Below the pieces are notes generated by a model that was not told where the DNA came from, did no database searches, and saw nothing but the letters and a program-made list of their open reading frames with translations. A stretch of 54,717 nucleotides of DNA from Pseudoflavonifractor phocaeensis (GTDB lineage: Bacteria > Bacillota > Clostridia > Oscillospirales > Oscillospiraceae): assembly GCF_016901955.1 (NCBI RefSeq), contig NZ_JACJLC010000015.1, forward strand, positions 1 through 54,717. The letters are read 5' to 3'. Below are positions 1 to 8,320 of the stretch, one piece after another. The stretch's first letter is position 1. Every line of letters begins with the position of its first letter. The position numbers were made by a program, and so were the translations under genes.

Positions 1-50
1 ACCTGCGCCAGCTCATCACTAAGCGCAGACATTGTCATCTGTTTATCCAT
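1..50 (-). CDS. 5' end of a gene cut by the window edge, possible IS5-family transposase
   Basis: An ATG at 50 on the minus strand opens a frame that runs off the window after 16 codons and starts MDKQMTMSALSDELAQV. The phrase SDELAQV resembles the first residues of IS5-family transposases common in gut Clostridia, but this is recall over a very short stretch. A TATAAT at 57-62 (minus) lies only 6 bases upstream of the start codon and there is no AGGAGG, which would suit a weakly translated transposase. The other IS end lies outside the window, so inverted repeats cannot be checked. Confidence 0.35.
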   Translation of the reverse strand, partial: MDKQMTMSALSDELAQ

Positions 51-107
51 GTTTTTATTATATCATGTCGGGCTGTATCACGCTTACTTTTCTGTGCGGT
101 GTTGCCT

Positions 108-162
108 TAAAAAAAAACAGAGAGAGTGGACAGCCATAATAAGGGCTGTCCACTCTCTCTGT
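108..162 (-). terminator. leuS terminator
   Basis: A perfect 19-bp stem (117-135 with 144-162, 8-base loop) is followed on the minus strand by a run of nine T (108-116). It lies about 50 bases past the leuS stop codon. Confidence 0.9.
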
Positions 163-209
163 TTTCTGTTTTCAGGAATGTGCGCCGCAGCGCCCACAGT
201 ATTTTCTGT

Positions 210-2630
210 TTACTTGGCGATCAGATTGACCAGCTTGTTGGGTACCAGAATGGTCTTGACCAGCTGCTTGCCCTCGGTGAACTTCTGCACCTTGGGGTCG
301 GCCATGGCGGCGGCCACCACGGTGGCCTCGTCGCTGTCCATGGGCACAGTGACGGTGGCGCGCAGCTTGCCGCACACCTGGACGGCCATCTGCACCTGGG
401 CGGCGATGGTCTTGCTCTCGTCGTAGGCGGGCCAGCTCTGCTGGCAGGCCATGCCCTCCCCGGCGAAGCCCAGAGCCTCCCACAGCTCCTCCACCATATG
501 GGGGGCGAAGGGGGACAGCAGCAGCAGCAGGGTCTTGTACTCCCCCTTGGAGCAGCCGTTGGCGTAGAAGTCGTTGACCAGAGCCATGAGGGCGGCGATG
601 GCGGTGTTGAACTTCATGGCCTCGATATCATCGGCCACCTTCTTGATGGCCTTGTGGATGGCGCTCTCGTTGGCGGCGGTGTAGTCCAGGTCCTCGGTCA
701 GGTTCTCCGACAGGTTCCACACCCGGTCCAGGAATCGCTTGCAGCCCTTCACTGCGTTGTCACTCCAGGAGGCGGCCTTCTCAAAGTCACCGATGAACAT
801 GATATAGGTGCGCATGGTGTCGGCGCCGTACTGAGCCACCACGTCGTTGGGGTTGACCACGTTGCCCCGGCTCTTGGACATCTTCTCGCCGCCCTCACCC
901 AGGATCATACCGTGGGAGGTGCGCTTCTGGTAGGGCTCCTTGGTGGGCACCACACCGATGTCATAGAGGAACTTGTGCCAGAACCGGCTGTACAGCAGGT
1001 GCAGGGTGGTGTGCTCCATACCGCCGTTGTACCAGTCCACAGGACTCCAGTAGTCCAGAGCCTCCTTGGAGGCCAGGGCCTTGTCGTTGTCCGGGTCCAT
1101 ATACCGCAGGAAGTACCAGGAGGAGCCGGCCCACTGGGGCATGGTGTCGGTCTCACGCTTGGCAGGGCCGCCGCAGTGAGGGCAGGTGGTGTTGACCCAG
1201 TCGGTCATCTTGGAGATGGGGGACTCGCCGTCGTCGGTAGGCTCGTAGGAATCCACGTCGGGCAGCAGCAGGGGCAGCTGATCCTCGCTGAGGGGCTGCC
1301 AGCCGCACTTCTCGCAGTACACCATGGGGATGGGCTCGCCCCAATACCGCTGACGGGAGAACACCCAGTCGCGGAGCTTGTAGTTGACCTTGGCCTCGCC
1401 GATGCCCTTCTCCTCCAGCCACTTGGTAATGACGGGGATGGCGTCCTTCACCGTCAGGCCGTTGAGGAAGTCGGAGTTGACCAGGATGCCGGTCTCGTCC
1501 TTGGCGGTGAAAGCGGCCTTCTGCACGTCCTCGCCGCCGGAGACCACCTCAATGATCTCGCAGCCGAACTTTTTGGCGAACTCCCAGTCCCGGTCGTCGT
1601 GGGCGGGCACGGCCATGATGGCGCCGGTGCCGTAGGTGGCCAGCACATAGTCGGAGATGAAGATGGGGATCTCCTTGCCGTTGACAGGGTTGACGCCCCG
1701 TACGCCGTCCAGGCACACGCCGGTCTTTTCCTTGTTGAGCTCGGTGCGCTCCAGGTCGGACTTGGAGGCGGCGGCTGCCTGATAGGCACGTACCTCATCA
1801 GCGTTGGCCAGCTTTCCGCTCTCCAGCCAGCCCTTCACCAGGGCGTGCTCGGGAGAGAGGACCATATAGGTGGCGCCGAAAAGGGTGTCCGGCCGGGTGG
1901 TGAACACCACGATATCCTCACCGGTGGTAGCCTTAAAGGTGACCTCGGCGCCGGTGGAGCGGCCAATCCAGTTCTTCTGCTGGGTTTTCACCCGCTCGAT
2001 AAAGTCCAGGTCGTCCAGGTCGTCGATGAGCCGCTGGGCGTACTCGGTGATCTTCAGCATCCACTGGGATTTCTCCTTGCGGACCACGGGGGCGCCGCAG
2101 CGCTCGCAGACCCCTTCCACCACTTCCTCGTTCGCCAGCACGCACTTGCAGGAGGTGCACCAGTTCACGGGCATGGTGGTCTTGTAGGCCAGGCCCTTCT
2201 TCCACAGCTGGAGGAAGATCCACTGGGTCCACTTGTAGTAGGCAGGGTCGGTGGTGTTGATGACCCGGTCCCAGTCAAAGGAATAGCCCAGCATATGGAG
2301 CTGCCGGGTAAAGTTCTCGATGTTGTCGTGGGTCACCTTGGCGGGGTGGATGTGGTTTTTGATGGCGTAGTTCTCGGTGGGCAGGCCGAAGGCGTCGTAA
2401 CCCATGGGGAACAGCACATTGTAGCCATCCATCCGGCGCTTGCGGGCCACCACGTCCATGGCGGTATAGGGCCGGGTGTGGCCCACGTGCAGGCCCTGAC
2501 CGGAGGGGTAGGGGAACTCCACCAGGGCGTAGAACTTGGGCTTGTCGCTGTGGTTCTCGCAGCGGAAGGTCTTTTCCTCCGCCCATTTCTTCTGCCACTT
2601 GGGTTCAATGGCGGCAAAATCGTACTTCAT
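210..2630 (-). CDS. leuS: leucyl-tRNA synthetase
   Basis: The 806-residue protein charges tRNA-Leu with leucine in the cytoplasm. It has the class I signatures: an HIGH-type motif (HVGH, about residues 48-51, within [12 protein letters not shown]) and the KMSKS loop ([10 protein letters not shown]) in the C-terminal half. Between them lie the zinc-type insert with CTSCKC and CERCG pairs and the editing domain with a [12 protein letters not shown] motif. Length is typical for bacterial LeuRS. I chose the ATG at 2630: an AAGGA lies 10 bases upstream, whereas the in-frame GTG at 2639 would sit against that site. It is monocistronic, with its own promoter (2688-2716) and terminator. No T-box leader is seen in the roughly 50-base leader. 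Confidence 0.97.
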   Translation of the reverse strand: MKYDFAAIEPKWQKKWAEEKTFRCENHSDKPKFYALVEFPYPSGQGLHVGHTRPYTAMDVVARKRRMDGYNVLFPMGYDAFGLPTENYAIKNHIHPAKVTHDNIENFTRQLHMLGYSFDWDRVINTTDPAYYKWTQWIFLQLWKKGLAYKTTMPVNWCTSCKCVLANEEVVEGVCERCGAPVVRKEKSQWMLKITEYAQRLIDDLDDLDFIERVKTQQKNWIGRSTGAEVTFKATTGEDIVVFTTRPDTLFGATYMVLSPEHALVKGWLESGKLANADEVRAYQAAAASKSDLERTELNKEKTGVCLDGVRGVNPVNGKEIPIFISDYVLATYGTGAIMAVPAHDDRDWEFAKKFGCEIIEVVSGGEDVQKAAFTAKDETGILVNSDFLNGLTVKDAIPVITKWLEEKGIGEAKVNYKLRDWVFSRQRYWGEPIPMVYCEKCGWQPLSEDQLPLLLPDVDSYEPTDDGESPISKMTDWVNTTCPHCGGPAKRETDTMPQWAGSSWYFLRYMDPDNDKALASKEALDYWSPVDWYNGGMEHTTLHLLYSRFWHKFLYDIGVVPTKEPYQKRTSHGMILGEGGEKMSKSRGNVVNPNDVVAQYGADTMRTYIMFIGDFEKAASWSDNAVKGCKRFLDRVWNLSENLTEDLDYTAANESAIHKAIKKVADDIEAMKFNTAIAALMALVNDFYANGCSKGEYKTLLLLLSPFAPHMVEELWEALGFAGEGMACQQSWPAYDESKTIAAQVQMAVQVCGKLRATVTVPMDSDEATVVAAAMADPKVQKFTEGKQLVKTILVPNKLVNLIAK

Positions 2631-2687
2631 TGACTGCACTTCCTTGTATCATATCCCGGCGGCGAGGCCGCCTCCATAATCCAAATT

Positions 2688-2716
2688 ATTATACTAGAAA
2701 CCCGGGCCCAATGCAA
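2688..2716 (-). promoter_or_regulatory. leuS promoter
   Basis: On the minus strand, TTGCAT (2711-2716), a 17-bp spacer and TATAAT (2688-2693) match a sigma-A promoter closely. It is divergent from the DUF2975 operon promoter. Confidence 0.8.
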
Positions 2717-2753
2717 GAAAAACCATATTCCCCTCACTTCCTCGCCAGGTAAT

Positions 2754-2787
2754 ATTGATAAACAATAAAAATACATTGACAAACAAT
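2754..2787 (+). promoter_or_regulatory. paired palindromic operators ATTG-N5-CAAT
   Basis: Two near-identical 13-mers, ATTGATAAACAAT (2754-2766) and ATTGACAAACAAT (2775-2787), each form the palindrome ATTG-N5-CAAT. Their starts are exactly 21 bp apart, two helical turns. The second overlaps the -35 element of the downstream operon. The natural candidate ligand is the XRE regulator encoded at 3426, giving autoregulation; that link is inference. Confidence 0.6.
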
Positions 2788-2804
2788 GTTGCCCGTAGTA
2801 CAAT
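2776..2804 (+). promoter_or_regulatory. promoter of the DUF2975/XRE operon
   Basis: TTGACA (2776-2781), a 17-bp spacer and TACAAT (2799-2804) form a near-consensus sigma-A promoter 22 bases before the first gene. The -35 is buried in the second palindromic operator. Confidence 0.85.
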
Positions 2805-2825
2805 GGTGCCAAAGGAGGGATCGCT

Positions 2826-3413
2826 ATGGAGCGAACCGGCATTCAGAAGCTGGCCCACACGCTGAAAATACTGGTCACCATCACCTTTGTGTGCAATCTG
2901 CTGGTTCTGCCGCTGGTGCCCATTCTGTCCGCGGTATCCAGCAGTGGTTTTCCCTTAACGGCGCTGCTCCACGGTCCGGGGACCGCCGGCGCCTCCTCAG
3001 ATCTGACATACGCCCCCGGCACCATACTCTATCTGATACTGGTATCCGGCTGGGGTGATCTTGCCCCGTACACCTTGGTGCTTACCCTCTTCCTGCTCTT
3101 CTGCGGCGTGTGCACAGCGGCCATCCTGTGGCAGGGCCGCCGGGTATTGGATACCATCCTCAACGGCACTCCCTTCTGCGCCGCAAACGCGGTCTGCCTT
3201 CAGCGGGCGACACTGTTCTGCTTCCTCATCTCCGGGGCTGCCCTGATACGGGTCATCTGGAGGATATGCTATGTCCAGTCCGCCGCTCCCCTGTTCAGCT
3301 ATAATATGCTCTTTGTTCCGCTTTTCTTTCTGGCCGGGCTGCTCTGTCTGGTCATGTCCGCCCTCTTCCGCCAGGCGGCGGAGCTGAAGGCGGACAACGA
3401 CCTGACCATCTGA
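2826..3413 (+). CDS. DUF2975 family membrane protein
   Basis: The 195-residue protein has about four hydrophobic membrane segments (near residues 11-38, 70-100, 118-142 and 160-185) and matches the DUF2975 family pattern, in which a small multi-pass protein is encoded just before a YozG-like XRE regulator. Biochemical function of the family is not established. The ribosome site AAGGAGG lies 8 bases before the ATG. It is first in a three-gene rightward operon. Family assignment rests on the hydropathy pattern plus the neighbouring regulator. Confidence 0.75.
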   Translation: MERTGIQKLAHTLKILVTITFVCNLLVLPLVPILSAVSSSGFPLTALLHGPGTAGASSDLTYAPGTILYLILVSGWGDLAPYTLVLTLFLLFCGVCTAAILWQGRRVLDTILNGTPFCAANAVCLQRATLFCFLISGAALIRVIWRICYVQSAAPLFSYNMLFVPLFFLAGLLCLVMSALFRQAAELKADNDLTI

Positions 3414-3425
3414 GGAGGTGTTCCC

Positions 3426-3638
3426 GTGCCCATCGTTGTGAACCTGGACGTGATGATGGCCAGGCGGAAGATGAGCCTCAACGAGCTGTCCGCCAGGGTG
3501 GACATCACCCTGGCCAACCTGTCCATATTGAAAAACAACCACGCCCGGGCGGTGCGCTTCACCACCCTGGAGGCCATCTGCAAGGCCCTGGACTGCCAGC
3601 CCGGGGACATTCTGGAATACGTGCCGGAGGAGACGTGA
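3426..3638 (+). CDS. small XRE/YozG-like helix-turn-helix regulator
   Basis: The 70-residue protein is a single Cro/CI-type helix-turn-helix domain (MSLNELSARVDITLANLSIL, then TTLEAICKALDCQPGDILEY), typical of the YozG-like regulators paired with DUF2975 proteins. It is small enough to be only the DNA-binding dimer. Translation starts at a GTG 7 bases after AGGAGG. It follows the DUF2975 gene by 12 bases and probably binds the twin palindromes at the operon promoter, an inference from position. Confidence 0.85.
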   Translation: MPIVVNLDVMMARRKMSLNELSARVDITLANLSILKNNHARAVRFTTLEAICKALDCQPGDILEYVPEET

Positions 3639-3641
3639 GCT

Positions 3642-3938
3642 ATGGCAATATTGGTGACTATGATCCTATTGGGCGCTCTGGGCCTGGGTCTGCTGGCCTG
3701 GGGGTTGGGACTGGCCGGGCTGGTCCGGCGGGATCTGCGGCTCAGCGTGTGCAGCCTGAGCTGCTGTACCCTGGCCGTGCTGCTGGCCTGCGCCTACTTT
3801 TATGGCGGTATCCAATGCCAGGATTGGAGCACCCTGATGGACACCGCCCGTGCCATGCTGCTGGCCGCCGGGGTGCTGACGGCGGTGAGCCTGCTTTTAA
3901 ACGGCTGTACGTTGCTGCGGCAGCCCCATAACAGATAA
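3642..3938 (+). CDS. small membrane protein, unknown function
   Basis: The 98-residue hydrophobic protein has three predicted membrane segments (about residues 3-28, 36-56 and 68-88) and a short basic loop (RRDLR) after the first. It starts 3 bases after the XRE stop codon, so it is probably translationally coupled and belongs to the same unit. I do not recognise the family. The terminator stem begins at its stop codon. Confidence 0.7.
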   Translation: MAILVTMILLGALGLGLLAWGLGLAGLVRRDLRLSVCSLSCCTLAVLLACAYFYGGIQCQDWSTLMDTARAMLLAAGVLTAVSLLLNGCTLLRQPHNR

Positions 3939-3980
3939 CAGGAAGGAGCTGCCAGGGATAGGCAGCTCCTTCCTGTTTTG
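3937..3980. terminator. bidirectional terminator
   Basis: A 17-bp stem (3937-3953 with 3961-3977, loop 3954-3960) with T-rich flank lies between the convergent small-membrane-protein gene and the uracil-DNA glycosylase gene. Confidence 0.85.
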
Positions 3981-3981
3981 C

Positions 3982-4548
3982 TCAATAGGTGTGGGTACAG
4001 ACCTCCCGGATCTTGGCCTGGAGAGATTTCAGATCCACAAAGCTCTCCGGCCGCTTGGAGGGATCCCGCAGCAGGGCGGAGGGGTGGAACATGGCCATCA
4101 TCCACACCCCCGCCTTCTGCATCCACACGCCGTGCTCCCGGGTGATCCTGAAGTCGCTCTTCATCAGGCGCATAGCGGCAATGCGGCCCAGACAGATGAT
4201 GATCTTAGGCCGGATCAGGGCGGTTTGGTTGCGCAGATAGCCGATGCAGGCCTCCTGCTCAATATTCAGCGGGTCCCGGTTGCCTGGGGGGCGGCACTTC
4301 ACCATGTTGGCAATATACACCTTGGTACGGTCCAGGTCGATCATGGTGAGCATATCGTCCAGCAGCTGCCCCGCCCGGCCCACAAAGGGCCGACCGGTGA
4401 GATCCTCCTGCTCCCCGGGGCCCTCCCCGATGAACATGACCTCCGCCTGCCGGTTGCCCTCCCCAAAGACCACATTATGCCGGGTATCCGCCAGGTCGCA
4501 CCGCTGACACCCCATACAGGCTGTCTGCAAAGCGTCCCAGTTCAGCAT
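3982..4548 (-). CDS. family 4 uracil-DNA glycosylase (Fe-S)
   Basis: The 188-residue enzyme removes uracil from DNA in base-excision repair. The family 4 marks are all present: GEGPGE (41-46), which activates water, HPSALLR (155-161), and four cysteines in iron-sulfur spacing (C11, C14, C85, C101). The frame is open further upstream to 4641, but that extension would overlap the end of rmlB; the ATG at 4548 begins MLNWDALQ, follows a GAGGGG site and gives the family length. It lies 44 bases after rmlB and is probably co-transcribed with it. Confidence 0.92.
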   Translation of the reverse strand: MLNWDALQTACMGCQRCDLADTRHNVVFGEGNRQAEVMFIGEGPGEQEDLTGRPFVGRAGQLLDDMLTMIDLDRTKVYIANMVKCRPPGNRDPLNIEQEACIGYLRNQTALIRPKIIICLGRIAAMRLMKSDFRITREHGVWMQKAGVWMMAMFHPSALLRDPSKRPESFVDLKSLQAKIREVCTHTY

Positions 4549-4592
4549 TTCTCTCACCCCTCTTGCAGTATACCACAAATTCCGGTCTGACG

Positions 4593-5573
4593 CTATCTTT
4601 CCGCCTGCCAGGTAGCCCAGCTGCGATGAGACAGATACCACCGGACAGTCTCCTCCAGCCCCCGGTTGAAGTCCATAGCGGGGGCCCAGCCCAGCTCCTT
4701 CCCCATCTTACTCCAATCCAGCGCGTAGCGCAGGTCGTGGCCCGGCCGGTCGGCCACAAAGGTAATGAGGCTGTCCGCCTTGTTCAATGCCTTCAGGATG
4801 GCCCCTACCACCTCCAGATTGGTTTTTTCGCAGCTTGCCCCCACATTGTACACCTGACCGGACCGGCCCCGGCGGAGAATGGCGTCAATGGCGGCGCAGT
4901 GGTCCTCCACATACAGCCAGTCCCGCACGTTGATCCCCTGGCCATAGACCGGCAGGGGCCGGTCCTCCAGGGCCAGCAAAATCATCCGTGGAATGAGCTT
5001 CTCCGGGTGCTGCCAGGAACCGTAGGTGTTGGAGCCCCGGGAAATGGTCACCGGCTGACCGTAGGTCCGGCTGGCCGCCAGGACCAGCAGATCCCCCGCC
5101 GCCTTGGCGGCGGAGTATGGACTGGACGGCCGGATCGGATCTTCCTCGGCAAAGCGAAGGTCATACCTGTCCAAAGGAAGCTGACCGTAGACCTCGTCGG
5201 TGGATACCTGATGGAATCGCTCCACCCCCGCAGCCCGGCAACCGTCCAGCAACACCTGCACTCCTTCCACGTTGGTACGGACAAATACCCCGGGCTCCGC
5301 AATGGACCGGTCCACATGGCTCTCGGCGGCAAAGTTGACCACATATTGGGGGCGGAATTCCTCCAGCAGGCCCAGGACCAGCGTCCGGTCACAGATATCC
5401 CCCCGGACAAACGTCAGCCCCTTGGCTCTGGGCTCCTCCAGGGCCTCCAGGCTGCCGGCGTAAGTCAGCTTATCCAGGCAGAGCAGCTCGTCCTCCGGAT
5501 GATTTTTCTGCTGCCAGCGGATGAAGTGGGAGCCAATAAACCCCGCTCCTCCGGTCACCAATAGTCGGGCCAC
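4593..5573 (-). CDS. rmlB: dTDP-glucose 4,6-dehydratase
   Basis: The 326-residue short-chain dehydrogenase/reductase protein converts dTDP-glucose to the 4-keto-6-deoxy sugar, the second step of dTDP-rhamnose synthesis. Evidence is the N-terminal Rossmann motif GGAGFIGS (8-15), the substrate motif TDEVYG (125-130) and the catalytic YSAAK (Y153, K157). It starts at GTG 7 bases after AGGAGG. The other rml genes are not here, so the rest of the pathway must be elsewhere. Its position beside glycan genes suits cell-surface polysaccharide synthesis. A related NAD-sugar epimerase role is less likely given TDEVYG. Confidence 0.9.
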   Translation of the reverse strand: MARLLVTGGAGFIGSHFIRWQQKNHPEDELLCLDKLTYAGSLEALEEPRAKGLTFVRGDICDRTLVLGLLEEFRPQYVVNFAAESHVDRSIAEPGVFVRTNVEGVQVLLDGCRAAGVERFHQVSTDEVYGQLPLDRYDLRFAEEDPIRPSSPYSAAKAAGDLLVLAASRTYGQPVTISRGSNTYGSWQHPEKLIPRMILLALEDRPLPVYGQGINVRDWLYVEDHCAAIDAILRRGRSGQVYNVGASCEKTNLEVVGAILKALNKADSLITFVADRPGHDLRYALDWSKMGKELGWAPAMDFNRGLEETVRWYLSHRSWATWQAER

Positions 5574-5611
5574 AGACAGGCCTCCTCTCCGAACTAGAAT
5601 ACTAAAATAGG

Positions 5612-5639
5612 AAAAGGGCGTGCGCCGGCACGCCCTTTT
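5612..5639. terminator. terminator after the prfB-glycan operon
   Basis: A 12-bp perfect stem (5612-5623 with 5628-5639) with a GCCG loop and A/T flanks lies just past the stop of the O-antigen-ligase-like gene. It separates that operon from rmlB. Confidence 0.8.
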
Positions 5640-5642
5640 GAT

Positions 5643-7181
5643 TTATTTTTGCTTCTGCTCCAGCTTGACCAGCTTGACACATGCGGCGATCACGCCAAAC
5701 AGGAACCAGTAGGTGAACATATTTCGAGGATAGTACCAAGTATATTCTGCCACGCTCACCACCATGATCCCGCAGAAGGCGCCGATGGATGCGGCCAGCA
5801 TCCGCTTGACCCGGGGATCCATAGACCGGCGGAAGGCTTTGACCCCCTGCTTCAGTTGCCACAGCAGCAGGCCCAGGAAGGACAAGATACCCCAGATCCC
5901 GGTTTCCAGCCACATCTGCATATAGTTGTTGTGGCAATGGAGGGGATAGTTGCCGTCTGAAATGCTGGGATAGGCTCCAAGGGTAAAGGCCCGGTGGGTC
6001 ACATCGCTGCCCAGACCCACACCCTTGATCCAGTTGTCCTTCAGCAGATTCCAGCTGGTGGAGTAGATCTCAAACCGGTACTGGACGGAGCTGTCCTTTG
6101 TGTTGGTAATGGTAAGGATCCGGTTGTAGATAGAGGTGGGCAGGAAGGGCAGGGCGGCGATCCCCGCCAGAATGAGCACCGGCACCCACCGCCAGTCCAT
6201 CAGGGCCAGAAAAACCACCACCGCCAGCGCCGCGCCGATCCAGCAGGAACGGCCATAGGTCATGCCGAGCGCCGCCACCCCGAAGCACAGGGAGAGCAGA
6301 GAGAGGATTTTCCCCCGCCAATGCGCATTGAGGAAGAGGGCCAGGTCCAGGGGAAGCAGCATGGTCAGCAGCTCGGCAAAGTTGTTGGGATTATCGAAGA
6401 AAGAGTAGACCCGCCCGGGCATACCTTCGTTCACCGTCATGTCCTGAAGGGATGCAATGACCTCCACGCCCTTGTACCCCTGATAGCAGCCATAGACGGC
6501 GGCAATTGAAACGCCCAGTACCGCCAAGGCCACCGTTAGCTGAAGCTGCTCATAGCTGCGCACCCCGCTGACCACCACCAGCACCAACAGCAGGCTGGTG
6601 ATGTGGAACAAAAGGAACCGCAGGGAAAGGCCGGTGGAAGCAGAACCCGCAGCGGCCAGGATGATCAGGCAACCATAGAAAAACATATAGGGCCCCAGGG
6701 CATCCACTTCCAGCCGGGACCGCTGACGGGAGGCGCTGCCCAGGATAAAGAGGGCGGTGAGCCCCACCGCTCCCAGCAGTCCGTAGAGGTTGTTCCACAT
6801 CTCATGGGGGGCCGCCAGCATCACCAGCATAAATAGCCCAAGGAAGAAGAAGGTTCCACCCCCAAGAGTGGTCAACGCCCGGCAGACCAGACTGTCCTGC
6901 CAAACCGGTTCCCCGGCCTTCCAGATGGTCTTGACTATGGTGCAGGGGATATTGACCAAGCCGGTGACGCACCGACAGGCCAAGCTGTTTGGCCAGGCCA
7001 TAGGCAGACGCCCTTCCCGCCACACAAACCGGCAGATCACACTGCCCGATGCCTGGCGATAGGCCCATCCGGACAGCGCGCCACACCACCGGCCGATCCC
7101 GCTTTCCGGGAAAGCCTGCTTGAGTCCCAGCCAGATAGTCAGAAAAAACCGGACAAACAGGCTGTTTTCCGCAATTGTCAT
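5643..7181 (-). CDS. O-antigen ligase/polymerase (Wzy/WaaL-like) membrane protein
   Basis: The 512-residue integral membrane protein has about ten or more hydrophobic segments from residue 100 on. A large hydrophilic loop near residues 330-400 holds a YRFEIYSTSWNLLKDNWIKG-type stretch followed by HCHNNYMQMWLETG, as in Wzy_C/O-antigen-ligase proteins. Such proteins join or polymerise lipid-linked glycans outside the membrane. The N-terminal 100 residues are unusually polar and Cys/Trp-rich for the family. It starts 8 bases after the glycosyltransferase gene and ends at a terminator. In a Gram-positive cell the product is probably a wall or capsular polysaccharide. Confidence 0.82.
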   Translation of the reverse strand: MTIAENSLFVRFFLTIWLGLKQAFPESGIGRWCGALSGWAYRQASGSVICRFVWREGRLPMAWPNSLACRCVTGLVNIPCTIVKTIWKAGEPVWQDSLVCRALTTLGGGTFFFLGLFMLVMLAAPHEMWNNLYGLLGAVGLTALFILGSASRQRSRLEVDALGPYMFFYGCLIILAAAGSASTGLSLRFLLFHITSLLLVLVVVSGVRSYEQLQLTVALAVLGVSIAAVYGCYQGYKGVEVIASLQDMTVNEGMPGRVYSFFDNPNNFAELLTMLLPLDLALFLNAHWRGKILSLLSLCFGVAALGMTYGRSCWIGAALAVVVFLALMDWRWVPVLILAGIAALPFLPTSIYNRILTITNTKDSSVQYRFEIYSTSWNLLKDNWIKGVGLGSDVTHRAFTLGAYPSISDGNYPLHCHNNYMQMWLETGIWGILSFLGLLLWQLKQGVKAFRRSMDPRVKRMLAASIGAFCGIMVVSVAEYTWYYPRNMFTYWFLFGVIAACVKLVKLEQKQK

Positions 7182-7189
7182 ATTAGCAT

Positions 7190-8308
7190 TTACTCCTTGA
7201 GTCCAGGATGGAGCGCCTTCTGATAGACCGCATAGGTGGCGTCCACCATCTTGCCCATCTCAAAATAGGTGTGTACGGCCTGTTGGGCCCGGGCACCGCA
7301 CTGCCGTCTCAGGTCCGGCTCCTCCATGAACCGCCGGATGGTCTCCGCCATGCCCTTGGTGTCCTCAAATTCCACCAGCTGGCCGCAGCCCGTCTTTTGG
7401 TTCACCAGGTCCGGCGTGCCTCCCACGTTGGTAGCCACCACAGGCAGCCCGGCGGCCATGGCCTCCAGGATCACGAAGGACAGAGCCTCCCACCGGGAGC
7501 AGCTTACATACAGGTCGCTGCCGTGGTACAGGTTTTTCACATCGGTGCGGTAGCCGGTAAAGTAAACCTGCCTCTCCAGACCCAGGGACTTGACCAAGGC
7601 CTCACAGTCGGCCTGTTTGGGGCCGTTGCCTGCCAGTACCAAGGCAAAGGGCAAGTTCGTGCTGTCCGCCAGCTCCTTCAGACTGCGGATCAGGAAATCC
7701 TGTCGCTTGTAGTCGTCGAACCGCCCCACACAGAGGAGCACAAACCGGTCCTCGGGAATGCCCAGCTCCCGCCGCAGGGTGGAGTCGGCCCGGCTGCCCT
7801 GCCAAAGCTGAGGATCCACTCCGTTGAAGATGACCTGGATCCGGTCACCTTTCCAGCCGTTTGCCTCCAGTTGAGCCTTACCCATGTTGCACACGGCGAT
7901 CATCTGATCCTGCCATCTGTCCAGCAGCCGGTTGGTCAGCCTGGTCACCGGGTCGTTTTTCACAATGATGTGGTTGGTATACACCACCTTCATCTTCCGG
8001 TACCGCTTCTTGGCCAGCAGGGCGATGTAGTGTTCCCGCAGGTAGTGACAGTGGAGCAGGTCGATCCGCCATTCCCGGCACAGGTCCGCCAGGGCCCGGG
8101 CGGCCTTCCGGTCAAACCGGCCCTTCATCTCCAGCCGGCGGCAAGAGACTCCCATGGCCTCCAGCCGCTCCACCAGCAAACCACCCTGGTTGTAGACGAA
8201 ATAGGGCTGGATCAGCCCCTTTTCCCTCATGTCACGGGCCAGGAGCTCCACATACCGCTCCGTTCCGCCCTCGCCGGCGTAATTGAGCAGATAGAGTACC
8301 CGGATCAT
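7190..8308 (-). CDS. family 4 glycosyltransferase (GT-B)
   Basis: The 372-residue cytosolic GT-B enzyme has the N-terminal acceptor-domain loop GEGGTERYV, the inter-domain VGRFDDYKRQDFLI segment and the C-terminal nucleotide-sugar motif with paired glutamates (EALSFVILEAMAAGLPVVAT). It would transfer a sugar to a growing polysaccharide; the sugar cannot be told from sequence. It lies 12 bases downstream of prfB and 8 upstream of the ligase-like gene, so the three form one operon. Confidence 0.88.
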   Translation of the reverse strand: MIRVLYLLNYAGEGGTERYVELLARDMREKGLIQPYFVYNQGGLLVERLEAMGVSCRRLEMKGRFDRKAARALADLCREWRIDLLHCHYLREHYIALLAKKRYRKMKVVYTNHIIVKNDPVTRLTNRLLDRWQDQMIAVCNMGKAQLEANGWKGDRIQVIFNGVDPQLWQGSRADSTLRRELGIPEDRFVLLCVGRFDDYKRQDFLIRSLKELADSTNLPFALVLAGNGPKQADCEALVKSLGLERQVYFTGYRTDVKNLYHGSDLYVSCSRWEALSFVILEAMAAGLPVVATNVGGTPDLVNQKTGCGQLVEFEDTKGMAETIRRFMEEPDLRRQCGARAQQAVHTYFEMGKMVDATYAVYQKALHPGLKE

Positions 8309-8320
8309 GGTTCTCCCCCT

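Noticed and set aside
126..2633. An 835-codon open frame antisense to leuS
   Set aside because: It mirrors leuS over its whole length; GC-rich codons leave antisense frames free of stops. The leuS protein has clear family motifs and the antisense product does not.
2631..2716. A T-box leader for leuS
   Set aside because: The leader from the mapped promoter is only about 50 bases and has no TGGNACCGCG-type T-box sequence.
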